A DNA stretch of 64,000 nt from Methylobacterium aerolatum (GTDB taxonomy: Bacteria; Pseudomonadota; Alphaproteobacteria; Rhizobiales; Beijerinckiaceae): contig NZ_BPQE01000017.1 in NCBI RefSeq assembly GCF_022179085.1, positions 62,001-126,000 of the forward strand, written 5' to 3'. Positions 18,351-26,984 of the stretch are shown one piece after another. Below the pieces are notes generated by a model. It did not search any database and had not been told where the DNA came from. It was given only the letters and a program-made list of their open reading frames with translations. Within the stretch, counting starts at the first letter, position 1; every line of letters starts with the position of its first letter. The position numbers were made by a program, and so were the translations under genes.

Positions 18351-18680
18351 TCACGCCGACAGGGAGCCGGCATCCAGGATGGCGGCGGCTCCCTCGCCGA
18401 TGGTGACGGTGGGATCGACGATGGAGGCTTCCTTGCGGATCAGCTCGGTCACCTCCACCGAGATGCGGTCGCCGGTGACGACGATCTGCCCCCGGGCGAC
18501 GGGATGGTCGTTCGCCAGGATCTCGACCATGTCGGCCTCGGAGGCATCGAGCGCGATCACCGCGCCGCGGCCCATGCGCAGGAGCATGTGCAGCGGCATC
18601 CGGGTCCGCCCGAGAACCACCGTCAGATCGACCTTCAACGTCTCGAACACGCCCACCTGTGCGACCTGCCTTGCCAGCAT
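18351..18680 (-). CDS. Stand-alone FliN/SpoA-domain protein
   Basis: 109 residues consisting almost entirely of a FliN-type surface-presentation (SpoA) domain: [29 protein letters not shown], then [25 protein letters not shown]. This is the C-ring switch-protein fold of flagellar FliN/FliM and type III YscQ. No other flagellar gene is present in this window, so it may be a detached fliN or a FliN-like paralogue. The ATG at 18680 lies only 8 bases from the divergent lipB start. A GTG at 18653 ([11 protein letters not shown]) is an alternative start. Confidence 0.78.
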   Translation of the reverse strand: MLARQVAQVGVFETLKVDLTVVLGRTRMPLHMLLRMGRGAVIALDASEADMVEILANDHPVARGQIVVTGDRISVEVTELIRKEASIVDPTVTIGEGAAAILDAGSLSA

Positions 18681-18688
18681 CCCCCGGG

Positions 18689-19447
18689 ATGGTCATGAGA
18701 CCATCCTCGCTCGATGGTGAAGTCTTGGTAAACGCCACCCGCCTCGCGGTCTCGCCCGATGCCTTCCTGCCCCGGCCCGGCTCGCCGCCGGTGGCTTGGC
18801 GCGTAAGCGAGGGCCTCGTGGACTACGGGGAGGCGGTCGCCTGGATGGAGGCGCGGGCGGCGGAGATCGCCGCCGGGCGGGCGCCCGAATGCGTGTGGCT
18901 GCTGGAGCATCCGCCCCTCTACACGGCGGGCACCTCCGCCCGGGCGGAGGATCTCGTCGCGCCCGGGCGCTTTCCCGTCCACCCTTCGGGCCGGGGCGGG
19001 CAGTACACCTATCACGGCCCCGGCCAGCGGGTGGCCTACGTCCTGCTGGATCTCTCCCGCCGCCGGGCCGACCTGCGGGCCTACGTGGCGAGCCTGGAGG
19101 CATGGCTGATCGCGACCCTCGATGCCTTCAACGTCCGCGCCGAGCGGCGGGAGGACCGGGTCGGCGTCTGGGTGCGCCGCCCGGAGAAGGGCGGGGGCGC
19201 CGAGGACAAGATCGCCGCCATCGGCATCCGCGTGCGCCGCTGGGTGAGCTTCCACGGCATCAGCCTCAACGTGGACCCGGACCTCGCCCACTTCGCCGGC
19301 ATCGTCCCCTGCGGCGTGCGCGACCATGGGGTCACGAGCCTCGTGGACCTCGGCCTGCCGGTGAGCCTCGCCGAGGTCGACATGCAGCTCCGCGCGGCGT
19401 TCGAGGAGGTTTTCGGGGGGACGGTTCCGGAGGTAGAGGATCGATAG
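18689..19447 (+). CDS. lipB: Octanoyltransferase (lipoyl(octanoyl) transferase)
   Basis: Moves the octanoyl chain from acyl carrier protein to lipoyl domains of 2-oxoacid dehydrogenases and GcvH, ahead of sulfur insertion by LipA. 252 residues. The family signature [22 protein letters not shown] is present. The thioester Cys is in [15 protein letters not shown] (about 208) and the Lys that helps activate it in [12 protein letters not shown]. Start uncertain: ATG 18689 or 18695 are both possible, and a GTG at 18659 would overlap the divergent FliN-like gene. Ends five bases before the convergent PIN-toxin gene. Confidence 0.94.
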   Translation: MVMRPSSLDGEVLVNATRLAVSPDAFLPRPGSPPVAWRVSEGLVDYGEAVAWMEARAAEIAAGRAPECVWLLEHPPLYTAGTSARAEDLVAPGRFPVHPSGRGGQYTYHGPGQRVAYVLLDLSRRRADLRAYVASLEAWLIATLDAFNVRAERREDRVGVWVRRPEKGGGAEDKIAAIGIRVRRWVSFHGISLNVDPDLAHFAGIVPCGVRDHGVTSLVDLGLPVSLAEVDMQLRAAFEEVFGGTVPEVEDR

Positions 19448-19452
19448 ACGGC

Positions 19453-19842
19453 TTAGCGAAGCAGTTCGATTTCGATACCGATCTCCCGCGGAAGGCGCGC
19501 CCAGGCCCTATCGGCGCTGAGTGCCGCCGTGCCCCGCAAGGCGGCGGTTGCAAGGCAGGCGCGGTCGCCGAGGGATAGGCCGACGGCACGGGTGACGGGA
19601 CGAAGACGCGACGCCTTCTGAGCATGGGCCTCATCGAACGAAATGACGGCGAGTTGCAGGTCCTCGAGAATCGCCACGATCGTCGCCTCCGGCATTCCGA
19701 GGTCGAGGAGCTTGGCCAGGACTTCGGCCAGATTGACGGCTGAAATCCCGGCGCCTGGGATGTAGGCTGCAACGCGGTCGGCTCCGACCTCATCGAAGAT
19801 GACGGCGAGCACGGCCGAGGCATCGAGCACGGGACCTGACAC
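19453..19842 (-). CDS. vapC: PIN-domain toxin (VapC family)
   Basis: 129-residue predicted Mg-dependent ribonuclease. The four PIN acidic residues are all present: D7 (VLDASAVLA), E40 (NLAEVLAKL), D93 (LGDRACLA) and D111 (ALSADRAW). VapC-type toxins cut tRNA or rRNA when their antitoxin is degraded. The gene starts 10 bases after the stop of the AbrB-type antitoxin gene, the usual antitoxin-first order. Family resemblance is to the single-domain PIN proteins paired with AbrB antitoxins. The target RNA cannot be deduced. Confidence 0.9.
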   Translation of the reverse strand: MSGPVLDASAVLAVIFDEVGADRVAAYIPGAGISAVNLAEVLAKLLDLGMPEATIVAILEDLQLAVISFDEAHAQKASRLRPVTRAVGLSLGDRACLATAALRGTAALSADRAWARLPREIGIEIELLR

Positions 19843-19852
19843 GGATCGTCCC

Positions 19853-20104
19853 CTACTCCTCGGCGGCCTCGGAGCGCCGCTCGGCGATGAAGTCGTCCAC
19901 GACCGACCCCGATCTTCTCCGGAAGGGTGCGGCGAGCGCTCTCACACGCTGAAGCGTGTGCTCGGCGGTTGTCAGATGAATGCCGGTCTCGTCCTGCGTC
20001 AGGACGATCCGTCCGGCGCCACTCAGTCCGAGGAGGCGGCGAATATCGGCGGGAAGGCTCATCACCCCGTCCTCTGCCACCTGGATAGTTCGGCGCTGAG
20101 ACAT
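19853..20104 (-). CDS. vapB: AbrB/MazE-type antitoxin
   Basis: 83 residues from MSQRRTIQVAEDGV. The N-terminal swapped-hairpin AbrB DNA-binding domain is visible (GVMSLPADIRRLLGLSGAGRIVLTQDETGIHL, about 13-44). The C-terminal helix (SGSVVDDFIAERRSEAAEE) is the likely toxin-wrapping tail. Such antitoxins repress their own operon and neutralise the PIN partner encoded 10 bases downstream. An upstream frame to 20191 adds 29 residues without similarity. Confidence 0.87.
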   Translation of the reverse strand: MSQRRTIQVAEDGVMSLPADIRRLLGLSGAGRIVLTQDETGIHLTTAEHTLQRVRALAAPFRRRSGSVVDDFIAERRSEAAEE

Positions 20105-20206
20105 CGCCGCCCTCATCTCCCGACCGGTCACCCAGATCGTCATGATGACAGCGGATCCCGCTCCTGTCACGGCAGACGGAGTCCCGCGCAAGAAAGCGCG
20201 GTGCCC

Positions 20207-22342
20207 TCAGAAATCCGCGTGCAACCGCGACGCGAAGAAGTGCGCCGGCCCGCGGTCGCGGTTGTATCCGGGATTGTCGATGAACTGGTAGTCGAAGGTC
20301 AGGGTCACGAACTTCGTGAGGTTGAGGGCGTAGTAGGTCTCGACCGCCCGCTCGGTGCCGTAGCGGAGCTGCCCGTCCCCGATCAGCAGTCCGTAGTAGC
20401 CGTTGGCGAAGGCGGCGCGGTGGGAGGGCGAGAGCCCGTTGAGGGCGGCGCCCAGGCCCACCGTGTCGTCCGGCCTGTTCCAGGCGGCGCCCTTGAGGGA
20501 GAGGCCGCCGGAGAAGCTCCGGTCGATGTCGGTGAAGGAGATGTTCTCGGTGCGTCCGTCGCCCACGCTGGCGCGGGCGAAGAGGCCGAGTTCCGGCGTC
20601 AGGGCCTGTTCCAGGTTGATGTAGCCGCCGCTCTTGCGCCGGGGGCGGCGGGTGGCGGCCACGGCTTCGTTGATGTCGGCGAAGGCGCCCGCTTGCGTGA
20701 GCGTCACCACGTCCCGGTAGTTCGCGGACGTGCCCTCGTTCGAGAAGAAGCCGATGCGCACCTTGCCCGGCTGGTCGAGGACCGGGAGGACGTGCCGCTC
20801 CTCGAACTCGATGTTGAACCCGGCCCGGCGGAACACGCGCGGGTCGAGGACGTCGCTGGAGGGCTCCTTCGGCACCTGAGTGTAGGCGGCGCGGATGGCA
20901 AATTCCGGCCGGTTGTACTCGGCGTAGACGCCTTGCGTGAAGCCGGGGAGGTTCGCCGGGAAGTCCCAGGCCGAGGCGGCCCAGAGGGACCAGTTGAAGA
21001 AGTCCACCCGCGGGTCGTGGGCGTAGACGTTGCCGTCGAAGAAGTCGCCGAGCGCGAACTTGCCGGCGATGAGGGTGATCCGCTCCGCATCGTAGCGGGT
21101 CGCCACTTGGTTCGGCCCGTCCGGCACCTCGACGGTCTCGCCGCCGAGCCCGAAGGTCTGCTTGATGTAGTAGCGGTTGGAGCGCAGCTTCGGGAACGGG
21201 GCGCCGGCCTTCTGCGCCTCGCCGTTGACGAAGCCCGCGACGCCGAGCGTCCGCGACAGGCCGAAGCCCTGGCTGAATTCCGGGTTGTAGTAGAGTTCCG
21301 TCCCCTCCGCGAGCTTGAAGCCGAGGAAGATCGTCGCCGTCGTGGTCTGGCGGGCTTGGTGCGGAATCAGGCTCTGGTCGCCCTGATAGGGCGAGCGGAA
21401 GCCCGGCACGCCCTGGGCGATGAGGGTGGTCTGCCCGTGCAGGGAGAAGCGGTCCGACGTGGCGGTGTCGGGATCGTGCGGCGCGGCCTCCGCCGGGTCC
21501 GGCGGCACGCCCAGGCCGCCCGGAAACCACAGGAGCCGCAGGAACATCTGGTTGGAGGTGAAGCTCGCCCGGCTCACCGCCGGCCCGAGGCCCGGCACGG
21601 CGCCCAGCGAGAACCGGCGGCCTTCGCCGAGATCGCTGTAGCGGTAGTCGATCCCCAGGGCGAGGGAGTCGGTGAGCGCGTATTGCACGCCCGCGCCCAG
21701 GGTGAAGCCGAGATAGCCGAGGCTGGCCTTCGCGGTGGCGACGGCACCCGGGCCGGGATCGGGATAGGTGCCGATCACCCGCGCGTTGGCCCCGGCGAGG
21801 CCGAAGGTGGCGTAGACGAGGTAGCGCTCGAAGCTGTAGCCGAGCCGCGCCCTCAGGGTGCCGTAGACGTCGGTCTTGACGCGGATCAGGTCGAAGGCCG
21901 GATCGATGCCCTCGGTGCCGAAGCCGCCGATCGTCGAGGGGACCGGCCGCTTGAGGTTGGCGGCGTCGAGGGCGGCCTCCACCCCGTAGAGCCAGGGGCC
22001 CGTCTGCCAGTTCCAGCCGCCGGCCACCCCGCCCACCGCCGTGGTCGCGTCGCGGCCCCGGTCGCTCCGTCCCGTCGAATCGCCGCTCGTGAAATTCGGC
22101 ACAGGGCGCCCGCCCACGGTGGACGGGCCGAACGTGTACTGCCCGTAGGATCCGCCGGCGCTGCCCTCCAGGACGAGATAGCCCCCGGACCAATCGGTGA
22201 AGGACAATGCGGGATCCGCGCTCCGCGTGGCCGGATCGCCGGCGGCGGCGGCCTCGGGCAGACCGGCGACGAGGAGGCTGGCGAGAATCAGGTCGCGGCA
22301 CAGGCCGGCCGTCGCGTTCCTCTTTACCTTACGGGTCCGCAC
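20207..22342 (-). CDS. Outer-membrane protein: Omp25/31-like barrel fused to OprB-type porin
   Basis: 711 residues from a GTG at 22342, preceded by GGGGGAG at 6-7 bases. A signal peptide (about 1-34, ending EAAAAG) is followed by two parts. Residues about 50-260 resemble the small OmpA-like barrels of Rhizobiales (DWSGGYLVLEGSAGGSYGQY, GGVAGGWNWQTGPWLYGVE, RARLGYSFERYLVYATFG, GIDYRYSDLGEG). Residues about 300-711 resemble carbohydrate-selective porin OprB (FSLHGQTTLIAQ, ATIFLGFKLAEGTELYYNPEF, RITLIAGKFALGDFFDGN, TYYALNLTKFVTLTFDYQF). It ends in Phe as outer-membrane barrels do. Each part is about the size of a complete protein elsewhere. Divergent from the iron operon. Confidence 0.82.
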   Translation of the reverse strand: MRTRKVKRNATAGLCRDLILASLLVAGLPEAAAAGDPATRSADPALSFTDWSGGYLVLEGSAGGSYGQYTFGPSTVGGRPVPNFTSGDSTGRSDRGRDATTAVGGVAGGWNWQTGPWLYGVEAALDAANLKRPVPSTIGGFGTEGIDPAFDLIRVKTDVYGTLRARLGYSFERYLVYATFGLAGANARVIGTYPDPGPGAVATAKASLGYLGFTLGAGVQYALTDSLALGIDYRYSDLGEGRRFSLGAVPGLGPAVSRASFTSNQMFLRLLWFPGGLGVPPDPAEAAPHDPDTATSDRFSLHGQTTLIAQGVPGFRSPYQGDQSLIPHQARQTTTATIFLGFKLAEGTELYYNPEFSQGFGLSRTLGVAGFVNGEAQKAGAPFPKLRSNRYYIKQTFGLGGETVEVPDGPNQVATRYDAERITLIAGKFALGDFFDGNVYAHDPRVDFFNWSLWAASAWDFPANLPGFTQGVYAEYNRPEFAIRAAYTQVPKEPSSDVLDPRVFRRAGFNIEFEERHVLPVLDQPGKVRIGFFSNEGTSANYRDVVTLTQAGAFADINEAVAATRRPRRKSGGYINLEQALTPELGLFARASVGDGRTENISFTDIDRSFSGGLSLKGAAWNRPDDTVGLGAALNGLSPSHRAAFANGYYGLLIGDGQLRYGTERAVETYYALNLTKFVTLTFDYQFIDNPGYNRDRGPAHFFASRLHADF

Positions 22343-22713
22343 GATGCCCGCTCCCCCGACACACGATCGTCCACACGAATATAGCAACTGCTATATTCCT
22401 CATCCCTAGCCGCGACGGCGCCGCGCGGCAAGCGGCGCCCGCCGGTATCCCCAATCGGGGCCACCATCGTCGCATCGTCGCGACAGTCCCATGACGGTTC
22501 GAGGACACGACTGGCAGGCAGGCGGGGTCAGTGACCGCGTGCCACGGGCGTGCCGGCTTGGCTATTCACAGCTTCGCTAGACGGAAAGTATTGAGCAATT
22601 CCAATCTGTGCATGGGAACATCTTGCGCAGCGCTCTTCTTTAGAACTGTTATGATTTGATAGTGGCGCAGTGGGTCTTTGAAGTTCGGCTGAACCGGCTT
22701 ATGTGGCGAAGCC
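22343..22713. promoter_or_regulatory. Divergent control region between porin and ftr operon
   Basis: 371 bases without a credible gene, A+T-richer than the flanks. An 8-base perfect dyad gaatatag-caactg-ctatattc lies at 22377-22398, 35 bases upstream of the porin start, and may be an operator. Near the iron operon, tttagaactgttatgattt (22639-22657) has one good half (tttagaa) of the Irr-type iron control element of Rhizobiales and a poor second half. These are readings by eye only. Confidence 0.4.
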
Positions 22714-23277
22714 ATGCGCGCCACCGTTCCCCCACGTCTCGCTTTCGCCCTCGCCGTCCCGGCCCTGTCGCTGGGCGTCTCCCTGGCCGTGGCCAAGGAA
22801 GTGCCGATCGGGCCGCACGTGAACAAGAACGGCCTGGAGGTGGCGGCGGTCTACCTCCAGCCCATCGAGATGGACCCGCCGGACATGATGCGCCCGGCCG
22901 CCCAGTCGGACATCCACCTCGAAACCGATATTCGCGCCGCGAAGGACAACCGCAACGGTTTCGCCGAGGGCGACTTCGTGCCGTCCCTCGACGTGCGCTT
23001 CACCCTGGTGAAGCTCGACGGCGACAAGCCCACCGACCAGAAGGTCACCGGCATGTTGATGCCGATGGTCGCCAACGACGGGCCGCATTACGGCGATAAC
23101 GTCAAGCTCTCGGGCCCCGGCCGCTACCGCATCACCGTCACGGTCGCGCCGCCGGGCAAGGGCAGCCATTTCGGCCGCCACGTCGACAAGGAGACCGGCG
23201 TCGGTCCCTGGTTCGAGCCCTTCGACGTGACCCAGGACTTCACCTTCGCCGGCACCGGCAAGAAGGGCTCCTACTGA
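22714..23277 (+). CDS. ftrA: Periplasmic iron-binding protein, P19/Tp34 family (FtrA)
   Basis: 187-residue exported protein of the P19/FetP/FtrA family. These bind iron and copper in the periplasm and feed the Ftr1-type permease. It has a signal peptide (to about residue 29), the mature opening KEVPIGPHVNKNGLEVAAVYLQPIEMDPP, the metal-site Met cluster MLMPMVANDGPHYGDNV and the conserved closing HFGRHVDKETGVGPWFEPF. First of four co-directional genes that match the FtrABCD ferrous-iron uptake system known in Brucella and Bordetella. No strong ribosome-binding site is seen at the ATG. Confidence 0.9.
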   Translation: MRATVPPRLAFALAVPALSLGVSLAVAKEVPIGPHVNKNGLEVAAVYLQPIEMDPPDMMRPAAQSDIHLETDIRAAKDNRNGFAEGDFVPSLDVRFTLVKLDGDKPTDQKVTGMLMPMVANDGPHYGDNVKLSGPGRYRITVTVAPPGKGSHFGRHVDKETGVGPWFEPFDVTQDFTFAGTGKKGSY

Positions 23278-23321
23278 TCCCGCCTCCGCGAGGACCGCAT
23301 CGCAACGAACGGACACCGCCC

Positions 23322-23651
23322 GTGATCTCGCGCCTCTCCCTCTCCGCCCTCCTCCTGCTCTCCCTCGGCGCGGTCGCGCGCGCCGACGACATGCCGGTGA
23401 TCAAGGTGGAGATGCGGGACGGCGTCATCGTCCCGGCGGTGATCGAGGTCCCGGCCAACGCCCGCTTCAAGCTGGAGATCTCCAACACCGGCCAGTCGCC
23501 GGTGGAGTTCGAAAGCCTCGAACTGAAGCGGGAGAAGGCGCTCGCGGCCGGCTCCACGTCGGCGATCGTCTTCCGCACCGTCGATCCGGGCACCTACGAC
23601 GTCTTCGACGACTTCCACCCGGAGGCGAAGGCCAAGATCGTCGCCAAATGA
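23322..23651 (+). CDS. ftrB: Periplasmic cupredoxin-like protein (FtrB)
   Basis: 109 residues starting with GTG. Signal peptide MISRLSLSALLLLSLGAVARA is followed by a small cupredoxin fold (IKVEMRDGVIVPAVIEVPANARFKLEISNTGQSPVEFES...). The segment EFESLELKREKALAAG and the ending TYDVFDDFHPEAKAKIVAK match the EfeO-type cupredoxin domain of FtrB. In the Brucella model FtrB is proposed to oxidise Fe(II) delivered by FtrA so that the permease can take it up; that role is taken from the family. It sits 44 bases after ftrA and 19 before ftrD. Confidence 0.87.
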   Translation: MISRLSLSALLLLSLGAVARADDMPVIKVEMRDGVIVPAVIEVPANARFKLEISNTGQSPVEFESLELKREKALAAGSTSAIVFRTVDPGTYDVFDDFHPEAKAKIVAK

Positions 23652-23670
23652 CCGCCCGCGTGACCGGCCC

Positions 23671-25107
23671 ATGAGCGGAGGCTCAACCCTGGCGACCCAC
23701 GCCCCCGGCCTCGAGTCGGCCCTGCCGCGCCGTTCGGCCCTCGACGTGCGGGTGGCCCGCCTGGGGGATTGGCTGCGCGCCCATGCCGGCGCCATCCGCG
23801 CGGTGCAGTGGGCCGTGGTGGCGGTCTATGCCGTGCTCGTGGCGGTCCCGGCCTTCCTGCCCCTGCCCGACAACACGCAGCACCTCTGGACCAACCTGAC
23901 GCTGGCCGCGCAATTCGCCTTCTGGGGCATCTGGTGGCCCTTCGTGCTGGTGAGCATGGTCCTCGTCGGCCGGGTGTGGTGCGGGGTGTTCTGCCCCGAG
24001 GGCGCGCTCACCGAGGCCGCCAGCCGCTGGAGCCGGGGCTACGCGGTGCCCCGCTGGATCACGTGGAGCGGCTGGCCCTTCCTCGCCTTCGCCGGCACCA
24101 CGGTCTACGGGCAGATGACGAGCGTCTACGGCTATCCGAAGCCGGTGCTCGCGGTGCTCGGCGGCTCGACCCTCGCGGCCATCGTCGTCGGCCTGCTCTA
24201 TGGCCGCAACAAGCGGGTGTGGTGCCGCTACCTCTGCCCGGTCAACGGCGTGTTCGCCGTGCTGTCGAAGCTCGCCCCGCTGAGCTTCCAGGTGGACCGT
24301 GGGGCCTGGGCCGCCTCGCCCAAGCCCGCCCAGGGCGCGGCCAGCTTCAACTGCGCGCCCCTCGTGCCGGTGAAGACCATGCGCGGCGCCGGGGCCTGCC
24401 ACATGTGCGGGCGCTGCTCCGGCCACCGGGGCGCGGTCCGCCTCGCGCTGCGCTCGCCCAACAGCGAGATCGTCCACGTCGCGGGCGATCAGCCCTCCTG
24501 GGAGCAGACGAGCCTGATCCTGTTCGGGATGCTCGGGCTCGCGGTGGGCGCGTTTCAGTGGTCGTCGAGCCCATGGTTCCTCGACATGAAGCAGGCGGCG
24601 GCGACGTGGCTGATCGAGCGTGGCACCACGTGGCCGCTGGAAGCCTCGGCGCCCTGGTTCATCCTGACGAACTACCCCGACAAGAACGACGTGATGACCC
24701 TCCTCGATGGGGCCGTCCTGCTCGCTTATATCGGCGCCGCCACGGTGATCCTGGGGCTCGGCCTCGCCGCCCTCGTGGCCCTCGCGGCCCGGATGCTCGG
24801 CCCCTTCTCGCTGCGCCGCTTCCACCACCTCACCCAGACGCTGATCCCGATCGCCGGGTGCGGCGTCTTCCTCGGCCTGTCGGCCCTCACCGTCACCTTC
24901 CTGCGGGGGGACGGGTTCGTGGTGCCCTACGTCGCCGAGATCCGCGGCGCCCTCCTCGGCGGGGCCGCCCTGTGGAGCGCGTGGCTCGCGTGGCGGGTCG
25001 CCGGGCTCTCGGCGGGGGGGCTTCGCCGGGCGCTCGCCTGTGCCTGCATCGCCTGCGCGGCGGCGGTCTCCGTCGCCAACTGGGTGCTGCTGTTCTGGAT
25101 CTGGTAG
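23671..25107 (+). CDS. ftrD: Membrane polyferredoxin of the ferrous-iron importer (FtrD)
   Basis: 478 residues, polytopic, with NapH/NosR-like iron-sulfur segments: RVWCGVFCPEGALTE and RVWCRYLCPVNGVFA each provide CxxxCP, and GACHMCGRCSG adds a CxxC. Hydrophobic segments occur at about 51-66, 76-97, 128-148, 165-182, 285-300, 345-372 and in the C-terminal 90 residues. In the Ftr system this protein is thought to pass electrons to recycle FtrB. Here it precedes the permease gene (order A-B-D-C), not following it as in the Brucella naming order. Starts 19 bases after ftrB. Confidence 0.87.
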   Translation: MSGGSTLATHAPGLESALPRRSALDVRVARLGDWLRAHAGAIRAVQWAVVAVYAVLVAVPAFLPLPDNTQHLWTNLTLAAQFAFWGIWWPFVLVSMVLVGRVWCGVFCPEGALTEAASRWSRGYAVPRWITWSGWPFLAFAGTTVYGQMTSVYGYPKPVLAVLGGSTLAAIVVGLLYGRNKRVWCRYLCPVNGVFAVLSKLAPLSFQVDRGAWAASPKPAQGAASFNCAPLVPVKTMRGAGACHMCGRCSGHRGAVRLALRSPNSEIVHVAGDQPSWEQTSLILFGMLGLAVGAFQWSSSPWFLDMKQAAATWLIERGTTWPLEASAPWFILTNYPDKNDVMTLLDGAVLLAYIGAATVILGLGLAALVALAARMLGPFSLRRFHHLTQTLIPIAGCGVFLGLSALTVTFLRGDGFVVPYVAEIRGALLGGAALWSAWLAWRVAGLSAGGLRRALACACIACAAAVSVANWVLLFWIW

Positions 25108-25205
25108 CGCGGGTTCCGCGCGACCGACGTCATCGACCGCCTGTTCCCCGCGCACGGCCGTGTCCGCTCCGCGCGGGGATGTTCTGAATTCGGGAAGACC
25201 GCAAC

Positions 25206-26030
25206 ATGATCGGTGCCTTCGTCATCGCCTTCCGCGAGGTCATCGAGGCGGGCCTCATCATCTCCATCGTCCTCGCGGCGACGCGGGGCATCCCCGGCCG
25301 GATGCGATGGGTGCTGCTGGGCGTGGCCGGTGGGCTGGCGGGGGCGACCGTGGTCGCCCTCTTCGCGGAGAGGATCTCCGACGCCTTCGAGGGCAGCGGG
25401 CAGGATATCCTCAACGCGGCGGTGCTGATCGTCGCGGTGCTGCTGCTGATCTGGCACAACACCTGGATGAGCAAGCACGGCCGCGAACTCGCGGGCGAGT
25501 TGAAGGCCGCCGGGGAGGCCGTGCGCAGCGGCCAGCGGGAGGCCGCCGCCCTCTCCATCGTCGTGGGCGCCGCGATCCTGCGGGAGGGCGCGGAGCTGGT
25601 GCTGTTCCTCTACGGCCTCGTCGCCTCGGGCACGTCGGGGGCCGACATCCAGTTCGGTGCCATGGCGGGCGTCGGCGCGGGCGTGCTCCTTTCGGCCGTG
25701 AGCTATCTCGGCCTCGCCTCGATCCCCTCGCGCTACGTCTTCAGCGTCACGAGCGTGCTGATCACTTTCCTGGCGGCGGGCCTCGCCGCGCAGGCGGCGC
25801 AGTTCCTGGCCAATGCGGGCGTCATCGACGTGCTTGGCCGGACCGTGTGGAACAGCTCCGCCCTGATCGCGGAATCCTCCTGGCCGGGCCGGGTGCTGCA
25901 CGCCCTGGTCGGCTACACCGACCGCCCCACGGCTTTGCAACTCACGGTCTACGTCGGCACCGTCGTGGTGATGGTGGCCCTGATGCAGTGGGTCGCCGCC
26001 GACAAGCGGCGCGCTGTGCGGACGGCGTAA
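25206..26030 (+). CDS. ftrC: Ftr1-type high-affinity iron permease (FtrC)
   Basis: 274 residues with seven hydrophobic segments, the Ftr1/EfeU topology. Both Arg-Glu-x-x-Glu iron motifs are present: REVIE near the N-terminus (about 10-14) and REGAE at about 126-130. These line the Fe(III) path of this permease family. It completes the ftrA-ftrB-ftrD-ftrC set. The 98-base gap after ftrD contains no promoter I can identify, so it is probably co-transcribed. The downstream boundary is abrupt: base composition shifts to A+T within 50 bases. Confidence 0.92.
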   Translation: MIGAFVIAFREVIEAGLIISIVLAATRGIPGRMRWVLLGVAGGLAGATVVALFAERISDAFEGSGQDILNAAVLIVAVLLLIWHNTWMSKHGRELAGELKAAGEAVRSGQREAAALSIVVGAAILREGAELVLFLYGLVASGTSGADIQFGAMAGVGAGVLLSAVSYLGLASIPSRYVFSVTSVLITFLAAGLAAQAAQFLANAGVIDVLGRTVWNSSALIAESSWPGRVLHALVGYTDRPTALQLTVYVGTVVVMVALMQWVAADKRRAVRTA

Positions 26031-26124
26031 GCGGTCGTCCGACGGGATCCAGGGTCCTCTTGCCTTTCGAGCAGGCTTGTTTGCAAAATTATTGCAGGCA
26101 ATTCGGCCTCGAAGGCACTAAGGC

Positions 26125-26979
26125 GTGGCAAAAATATTTGTCGGCATCGTTATTTATGAAAATTCAATATTTCAGATCGAGCGATTGATTAGATCAATCG
26201 CTTATCAGTCTGATTGTAATGACAGCGTAACGATCCAATTCCGAGCGAATGATTCGCGGGATTACACCGAAAGTTTAAATGCGATCGCGAAAAATATCAA
26301 AAGTTGCAATAATATACAGATCGCTTCACCGATTTCCGGGAAAAATATCGGTTTTGGCGCGGCGCACAACAATCTCGCCAGCATCGCCCTCTCTGCCGGG
26401 GCGGACCTCTATCTGGGGCTGAATCCGGACGGAATGCTCCATCATCGTGCGATCCACGAGTTGTTGCTAGCCTGGTCGGCCGCACCGTCCGACACACTTT
26501 TGGAGCTGCGACAGTTCCCTGAGGAGCATCCCAAGGTCTACGACTGTGTGACTGGAGAGACCGCGTGGTGCTCCGGTGCAGCCTTCGCGATGGCGCCGAA
26601 CCGCTTCATCGATCTGGGAGGCTTCGACGAACGTCTCTTCATGTATTGCGAGGATGTCGATTTGTCCTGGCGGGTTCGGGCCTCCGGCGGGCATTGCCGC
26701 GTCGCGTATAGCTCCTTGTTCCTGCACGATCTTTCCGACGGCCGCACCTCCACCAAGACCAGGATCCAGATGCTCCGGAGCGGACGTTTTCTGGGATGGA
26801 AATGGAGGATCGGAGAGCTGGAGCGGTCCTGCGACGAACAGATGCGGACTCTGGGATTTCATGATCCGACGGCCTCGGACCTGTCTGACGAGACGTGGCG
26901 TGTCGGATACGAGCGGTCCGTTATCGACAGGGTCTGCAAGCATCGTTCGGCATTCGATTTTTCGGTCATGAGGTGGTGA
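26125..26979 (+). CDS. Family 2 glycosyltransferase, rhamnosyltransferase-like
   Basis: 284 residues, GT-A fold. FVGIVIYENSIFQIERLIRS opens the Rossmann half, and NIGFGAAHNNLASIAL is typical of rhamnosyl/galactofuranosyl transferases. NPDG lies where the nucleotide-metal motif is expected, GFDERLFMYCEDVDLSWRVR carries the acceptor/base acidic residues, and SLFLHDLSDGR matches the usual C-terminal H. Cytosolic, acting on lipid-linked or surface glycans. The first 250 bases are strikingly A+T-rich (aaaatattt, aatatttcag), unlike the surrounding genes, which argues for horizontal acquisition. Start GTG at 26125. It ends 5 bases before the next glycosyltransferase gene. Confidence 0.85.
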   Translation: MAKIFVGIVIYENSIFQIERLIRSIAYQSDCNDSVTIQFRANDSRDYTESLNAIAKNIKSCNNIQIASPISGKNIGFGAAHNNLASIALSAGADLYLGLNPDGMLHHRAIHELLLAWSAAPSDTLLELRQFPEEHPKVYDCVTGETAWCSGAAFAMAPNRFIDLGGFDERLFMYCEDVDLSWRVRASGGHCRVAYSSLFLHDLSDGRTSTKTRIQMLRSGRFLGWKWRIGELERSCDEQMRTLGFHDPTASDLSDETWRVGYERSVIDRVCKHRSAFDFSVMRW

Positions 26980-26984
26980 GAGCC

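Noticed and set aside
22566-22826. 86-codon frame on the minus strand overlapping the ftrA start
   Set aside because: Covers the promoter region and signal peptide of ftrA; no ribosome-binding site and no similarity.
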